Assembly (NCBI GenBank): GCA_029051915.1
Contig: JAIDKM010000369.1
Span: forward strand, 18,775 to 29,975
Source of the DNA: Alistipes sp.
GTDB lineage: Bacteria > Bacteroidota > Bacteroidia > Bacteroidales > Rikenellaceae
Direction of reading: 5' to 3'
DNA: 11,201 bases
Under the pieces are notes generated by a model, which was given only the letters and a program-made list of their open reading frames with translations, was not told where the DNA came from and did not search any database. Below are positions 7,883-11,201 of this stretch, one piece after another. A program made the position numbers and the translations under genes. Each line of letters opens with the position of its first letter. Within the stretch, counting starts at the first letter, position 1.

Positions 7883-8092
7883 GGGATAAAAAGCAGTCGG
7901 GGCCCGGAATAACGGAATGTTACGGCATCCGTTAGTACGGCCGCAGATTCAGCAATCCCCCCGCTAAGAGCGGGGCTTCAGGGGGAAATAGAGCCAGCTC
8001 TTTCTATTCAACCTCCTCTGTCCTTGCCTGATTTTAGTGGGGTATACATTCCAGTCTGACGGGAAGAAAGGCTTCCCGTCATTCATTCCAGC
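7883..8092 (+). other. Non-coding stretch with three hairpins, function unknown
   Basis: I recognise no gene here. Three stem-loops can be drawn: AACGGA(A)TG with CATCCGTT (7911-7933), CCCCGCT-AAG-AGCGGGG (7959-7975) and TGACGGGAAG-AAAGG-CTTCCCGTCA (8057-8081, a perfect 10-bp stem). The middle one is followed by CTTCAGGGGG, which could compete for pairing with its C-rich arm. With a promoter-like box upstream this could be a small structured RNA; it could also be the end of a lost mobile element. The minus strand has an open frame over 7964-8200 with no recognisable product. Confidence 0.3.
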
Positions 8093-8097
8093 GATTG

Positions 8098-8394
8098 CTC
8101 TTCGCATCTGCTTCGGGCTACCGCGGTTACACGACGGGAGCCCTGACGAATGTCGGCACGCAGGGCGACTACTGGTCGTCCTCGCCGGGCGATGCGACAA
8201 GTGCCAATGCGGACGGCATGTGGTTTGACTCAGGAAGCATGGTGCTGATGGGCGGCACGAATCGCTCCTACGGCTTCACCGTGCGCTGCGTCCAGCATCT
8301 GCGGCTGCTTTTTATCCTTTCGCAACAGCTTCCTGCCGTTTCGTCCGAAGGCGGAAAATATGACAATTTAGGAGTTCGGATTGTGAATTCTTAA
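8098..8394 (+). pseudogene. Orphan C-terminal fragment of a FISUMP/lectin-like domain protein
   Basis: The frame has no ATG and is blocked by TAG at 8035-8037. From 8098 it reads LFASASGYRGYTTG, then GDYWSSSP, GMWFDSG, NRSYGFTVRCVQ (ending about 8295), and runs on to a TAA at 8392-8394. The order GYR, YWSSS, GF(S/T)VRCV is that of the C-terminal FISUMP domain (Fibrobacter succinogenes major paralogous domain), found at the end of many Bacteroidota surface lipoproteins and fimbrillin-like proteins, where it can be the variable region of diversity-generating retroelements. The signal peptide, N-terminal domains and start are all missing, so this is a remnant, a silent cassette or a displaced variable region. 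The tail after VRCVQ (HLRLLFILSQQ) may be vector-like 3' flank rather than protein. The metG promoter overlaps its last bases. Confidence 0.6.
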
Positions 8395-8412
8395 TTTATT
8401 TCTGTATTTTTG
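8381..8412 (+). promoter_or_regulatory. Promoter of metG
   Basis: TTG at 8381-8383 and TATTTTTG at 8405-8412 (exact TAnnTTTG) are 21 bp apart, a good Bacteroidota promoter. The metG ATG lies 28 bp downstream of the -7 box. The -33 element overlaps the end of the FISUMP fragment. Confidence 0.7.
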
Positions 8413-8440
8413 ACATGGAAAAGTAATACATTGTAATACT

Positions 8441-10483
8441 ATGCCTAAAGAGTTCAAACGTTATCTGGTAACTTCGGCACTCCCCTATGCCAATGGCCCC
8501 GTGCATATCGGCCACCTGGCGGGAGTCTACATACCTTCGGACATCTATACGCGCTACCTGCGCCTCAGGGGCTGCGACGTCGTTTCGGTCTGCGGATCGG
8601 ACGAGCACGGCGTGCCCATTACGATCAAGGCCCGCAAGGAGGGCGTAACGCCGCAGGAGATCGTCGACCGCTATCATAAGATCATCAAGGAGTCGTTCGA
8701 GCGGTTGGGCATGTCGTTCGACATCTATTCGCGGACTTCTTCCGCGACCCACGCCAAGACGGCTTCGGACTTTTTCCGCAAGCTCTATGACGAGGGCAAG
8801 TTCATCGAAAAAAGCTCGATGCAGTATTACGACGAGGAGGCGAAAACTTTCCTTGCCGACCGGTATATCGTCGGCACCTGTCCCAAATGCGGCAACGACC
8901 GCGCCTATGGCGACCAGTGCGAGAAGTGCGGTTCTACCCTCTCGCCCGAGGAACTCGTCGAGCCTCACAGTGCCGTGTCGGGCTCGGTACCCGTCATGCG
9001 CGAGACCAAACACTGGTATCTTCCGCTGGATCAATATGAAACCTTCCTCCGCGAATGGATTCTCGACGGTCATAAGGAGTGGAAGACCAACGTTTACGGG
9101 CAGTGCAAAAGCTGGCTCGACGGCGGTTTGCAGCCCCGGGCCGTGAGCCGCGACCTCGATTGGGGCATTCCCGTACCCGTCGAGGGTGCCGAGGGCAAGG
9201 TGTTGTATGTCTGGTTCGATGCACCGATCGGTTATATATCTGCTACTAAGGATTTTACGCCCGATTGGGAGAAGTACTGGAAGTCGGAGGAGACCAAAAT
9301 GGTGCATTTCATCGGCAAGGACAACATCGTCTTCCACTGCATCGTTTTTCCGTCGATGCTCAAGGCGCACGGAGATTATATTTTACCCGAAAACGTGCCG
9401 TCCAACGAATTCCTGAATCTGGAAGGCGACAAGATCTCCACTTCGCGCAACTGGGCTGTCTGGCTGCATGAATATCTGGACGACTTCCCCGGCAAGGAGG
9501 ATGTCCTGCGTTATGTGCTTTGCGCCAATGCGCCCGAAACCAAGGACAACGATTTCACCTGGAAAGACTTCCAGGCCCGCAACAACAACGAGCTGGTGGC
9601 CGTTTTGGGCAACTTCGTTAACCGGGCGCTGGTGCTTACCAAGAAATATTATGACGGCATTGTACCGGCTTGTGGCGAGTTGACCGACTACGATCGCGAG
9701 ACTCTCGCCGAAATGGCGGCTGTCAAAGAGTCGCTCGAAAACAACATCGAGCACTACCACTTCCGCGAAGCGTTGAAAGACGCTATGAACGTAGCCCGTA
9801 TCGGCAACAAATATCTGGCTGACACCGAGCCTTGGAAAGTCGTCAAGACCGATCCCGAGCGCGTCAAGACCATTCTCAACGTCGCTTTGCAGATTACGGC
9901 CAACACGGCGATCGCTATCGAACCGTTCATGCCTTTTTCGGCTGCGAAGATTCTGAAAATGCTCGCGGTCGGGAAATTTGCCTGGGAGCGTCTCGGCGCG
10001 ACCGATCTGATTGCGGCCGGACATCGGATCGGTGAACCGGAGCTGCTTTTCGAGAAGATCGAGGACGATGTGATCCAGCGTCAGCTCGATAAGCTCGAGG
10101 CGACCAAAGCCGCCAATCTGGCTGCCGAAGCCGCCCAACATGTCGAGGAGCAGAAAGAGCCGGTTTCGTTCGAAGCATTCCAGAAGATGGATATTCGTGT
10201 TTCGACCATTCTGACGGCCGAAAAAGTCGCCAAAACCAAAAAATTGCTCAAGTTGACCGTCGATACAGGAATCGACCAGCGGGAAATCGTCTCGGGAATT
10301 GCCGAACATTTTACGCCCGAGGAGCTCGTCGGCCGTCAGGTGTTGGTGCTCGTCAATCTGGAACCGCGCGAGCTGAAAGGTACCCTTTCGCGCGGTATGA
10401 TCTTGATGGCCGAAGATGCCGGCGGCAAACTGCGGCTGCTGGGCCCCGATGAAAAGTCGGTCAACGGTGCGATCGTAGGATAA
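8441..10483 (+). CDS. metG: Methionyl-tRNA synthetase with C-terminal tRNA-binding domain
   Basis: A 680-residue class I synthetase that charges elongator and initiator tRNA(Met). The Rossmann fold starts with [18 protein letters not shown], holding the HIGH motif at 22-25. A zinc knuckle follows with Cys147/Cys150 (CPKCG) and Cys160/Cys163 (CEKCG), so this is the four-cysteine form. The second signature is KISTS (331-335, in [12 protein letters not shown]) in place of the classical [16 protein letters not shown] (258-268) is part of the methionine pocket. The anticodon-binding helical domain covers about 380-550. A linker rich in A, E and K (about 550-573) leads to an EMAPII/Trbp111-like tRNA-binding domain (about 574-680: [31 protein letters not shown]), which also dimerises in relatives. 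The gene is complete, has its own promoter and is probably transcribed together with ilvE 29 bp downstream. Confidence 0.97.
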   Translation: MPKEFKRYLVTSALPYANGPVHIGHLAGVYIPSDIYTRYLRLRGCDVVSVCGSDEHGVPITIKARKEGVTPQEIVDRYHKIIKESFERLGMSFDIYSRTSSATHAKTASDFFRKLYDEGKFIEKSSMQYYDEEAKTFLADRYIVGTCPKCGNDRAYGDQCEKCGSTLSPEELVEPHSAVSGSVPVMRETKHWYLPLDQYETFLREWILDGHKEWKTNVYGQCKSWLDGGLQPRAVSRDLDWGIPVPVEGAEGKVLYVWFDAPIGYISATKDFTPDWEKYWKSEETKMVHFIGKDNIVFHCIVFPSMLKAHGDYILPENVPSNEFLNLEGDKISTSRNWAVWLHEYLDDFPGKEDVLRYVLCANAPETKDNDFTWKDFQARNNNELVAVLGNFVNRALVLTKKYYDGIVPACGELTDYDRETLAEMAAVKESLENNIEHYHFREALKDAMNVARIGNKYLADTEPWKVVKTDPERVKTILNVALQITANTAIAIEPFMPFSAAKILKMLAVGKFAWERLGATDLIAAGHRIGEPELLFEKIEDDVIQRQLDKLEATKAANLAAEAAQHVEEQKEPVSFEAFQKMDIRVSTILTAEKVAKTKKLLKLTVDTGIDQREIVSGIAEHFTPEELVGRQVLVLVNLEPRELKGTLSRGMILMAEDAGGKLRLLGPDEKSVNGAIVG

Positions 10484-10512
10484 GAAAAAGCGTTTTTTAA
10501 AGTATAAACATC

Positions 10513-11201
10513 ATGGCAAATATGGATTGGAGCGCCTTAGGATTCGATTATCACAAGACGGACTGGAATATCCGCTACACTTTTTCCGACGGAAAATGGA
10601 GCCCGATGGAGGTTTCGGATGACGAGTATGTCAAGATGCACATGTCGTCTTTCTGTCTTCATTACGGACTCGAACTCTTCGAGGGGCTGAAGGCTTTTCG
10701 GGGTGTCGACGGTAAAGTCCGCCTTTTCCGTGTTGCCGATAATGCCCGACGTCTGCGTGCTTCGGCCGAGCGACTCTGTCTGCCGGTTCCGACGATCGAG
10801 ATGATCGTCGAAGGCTGCAAGGAAGTCGTCCGTCGCAACGAGGCTTATATTCCGCCCTACGGCACCGGTGCTTCGTTGTACCTGCGTCCCGTTATGTTCG
10901 GTACGTCGGTCGGTCTGGGCGTGAAACCAGCCAAGGAGGCGATGCTGATTATCTACGCGTCGCCCGTGGGTGCCTATTTCAAGGAGGGTATCAAGCCGAT
11001 CAAGGTGGCTCTCGACCGTGAACAGGATCGCGCTGCTCCACGTGGAACAGGCGACGTAAAGGTCGGCGGCAACTATGCAGCCAGCATCTATTCGGGGCAA
11101 CATGCGCATGATTTGGGATATTCGAACGTGCTCTATCTCGACGCGGCGACCCATACGCATGTCGAGGAGTTCGGAGCTGCGAACTTCTTCGGGATCAAGA
11201 A
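10513..11201 (+). CDS. ilvE: Branched-chain amino acid aminotransferase, N-terminal two thirds (cut by window edge)
   Basis: A PLP enzyme of fold type IV that exchanges the amino group between glutamate and leucine, isoleucine or valine, the last step of their synthesis and the first of their breakdown. There are 229 complete codons before the window ends; the family is usually about 340 residues. Visible landmarks are LHYGLELFEGLKAFRG (49-64), the arginine-rich DNARRLRASAERL, YIPPYGTGASLYLRP, the PLP-binding Lys183 in DVKVGGNYAAS, and HVEEFGAANFFGIK at the edge, the phosphate-binding region. I took the ATG at 10513 (MANMDWSALGFDYHKTDWNIR), because Bacteroidota homologues begin with a comparable short DWS segment; an in-frame ATG at 10522 is possible. 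It follows metG by 29 bp with no convincing terminator between them. Confidence 0.95.
   Translation, partial: MANMDWSALGFDYHKTDWNIRYTFSDGKWSPMEVSDDEYVKMHMSSFCLHYGLELFEGLKAFRGVDGKVRLFRVADNARRLRASAERLCLPVPTIEMIVEGCKEVVRRNEAYIPPYGTGASLYLRPVMFGTSVGLGVKPAKEAMLIIYASPVGAYFKEGIKPIKVALDREQDRAAPRGTGDVKVGGNYAASIYSGQHAHDLGYSNVLYLDAATHTHVEEFGAANFFGIK

Noticed and set aside
7957..7985. IS200/IS605-type element end at the C/G-rich hairpin.
   Set aside because: The hairpin shape is suggestive, but no transposase, TnpB or matching second end is visible in the window.
7964..8200. A 78-codon minus-strand frame with a lysine/arginine-rich translation.
   Set aside because: No recognisable family, it overlaps the FISUMP fragment and runs through hairpins; too weak to call a gene.
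10485..10498. AAAAAGCGTTTTTT as a terminator between metG and ilvE.
   Set aside because: The stem is five A-T pairs only, too weak to terminate; readthrough into ilvE is more likely.
1..11201. tRNA, rRNA, CRISPR arrays and diversity-generating reverse transcriptase.
   Set aside because: Looked for in all gaps; no cloverleaf-like run with CCA-proximal features, no spaced direct repeats and no reverse transcriptase motif were seen.

Overview
The window looks like a chromosomal segment of a gut Bacteroidota bacterium, most likely Alistipes or another Rikenellaceae. The coding DNA is GC-rich and the intergenic DNA AT-rich. Recognisable promoters carry the Bacteroidota -7 box TAnnTTTG rather than a sigma70 -10 box. 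The gene set (GH95 fucosidase, S46 dipeptidyl-peptidase, MetRS with KISTS, Bacteroidota-style Mrp) fits. The genus is an inference; the phylum is well supported.

Layout. The left third is on the minus strand: the N-terminal 202 residues of signal peptide peptidase SppA (608 to the left edge), preceded in the direction of transcription by a secreted GH95 alpha-L-fucosidase-type enzyme (3218 to 747). A hairpin just after the GH95 stop and a separate sppA promoter suggest these two are separate units. At about 3240 transcription diverges, and everything to the right is on the plus strand: mrp (3274-4326), nadA (4714-5655), an S46 dipeptidyl-peptidase of DPP7 type (5665-7791), metG (8441-10483) and the first two thirds of a branched-chain aminotransferase, ilvE (10513 to the right edge). 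nadA and the dipeptidyl-peptidase are 9 bp apart and probably co-transcribed. A strong terminator follows the peptidase. metG and ilvE are 29 bp apart and probably share the metG promoter.

Two long gaps hold the least explained DNA. The 387-bp AT-rich gap between mrp and nadA carries a 12-bp perfect palindrome, a cluster of DnaA-box-like 9-mers including an inverted pair, and a very AT-rich tract: an origin-like layout, or else a regulatory region of nadA. The 649-bp gap between the peptidase and metG carries a terminator, a stand-alone promoter, three hairpins in unassigned DNA, and a start-less fragment encoding the C-terminal part of a FISUMP-type lectin-like domain ending in GFTVRCVQ, the kind of domain that diversity-generating retroelements diversify in this phylum. 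No reverse transcriptase or template repeat is visible here.

Together the genes are mostly housekeeping (protein quality control at the membrane, Fe-S or ATPase-related Mrp, NAD synthesis, tRNA charging, branched-chain amino acid metabolism) plus two secreted nutrient-gathering enzymes, one for fucosylated glycans and one for peptides. I did not find a complete new defence or mobile system. The best leads are the orphan FISUMP cassette, the origin-like gap and a Mrp protein with no cysteine at all.
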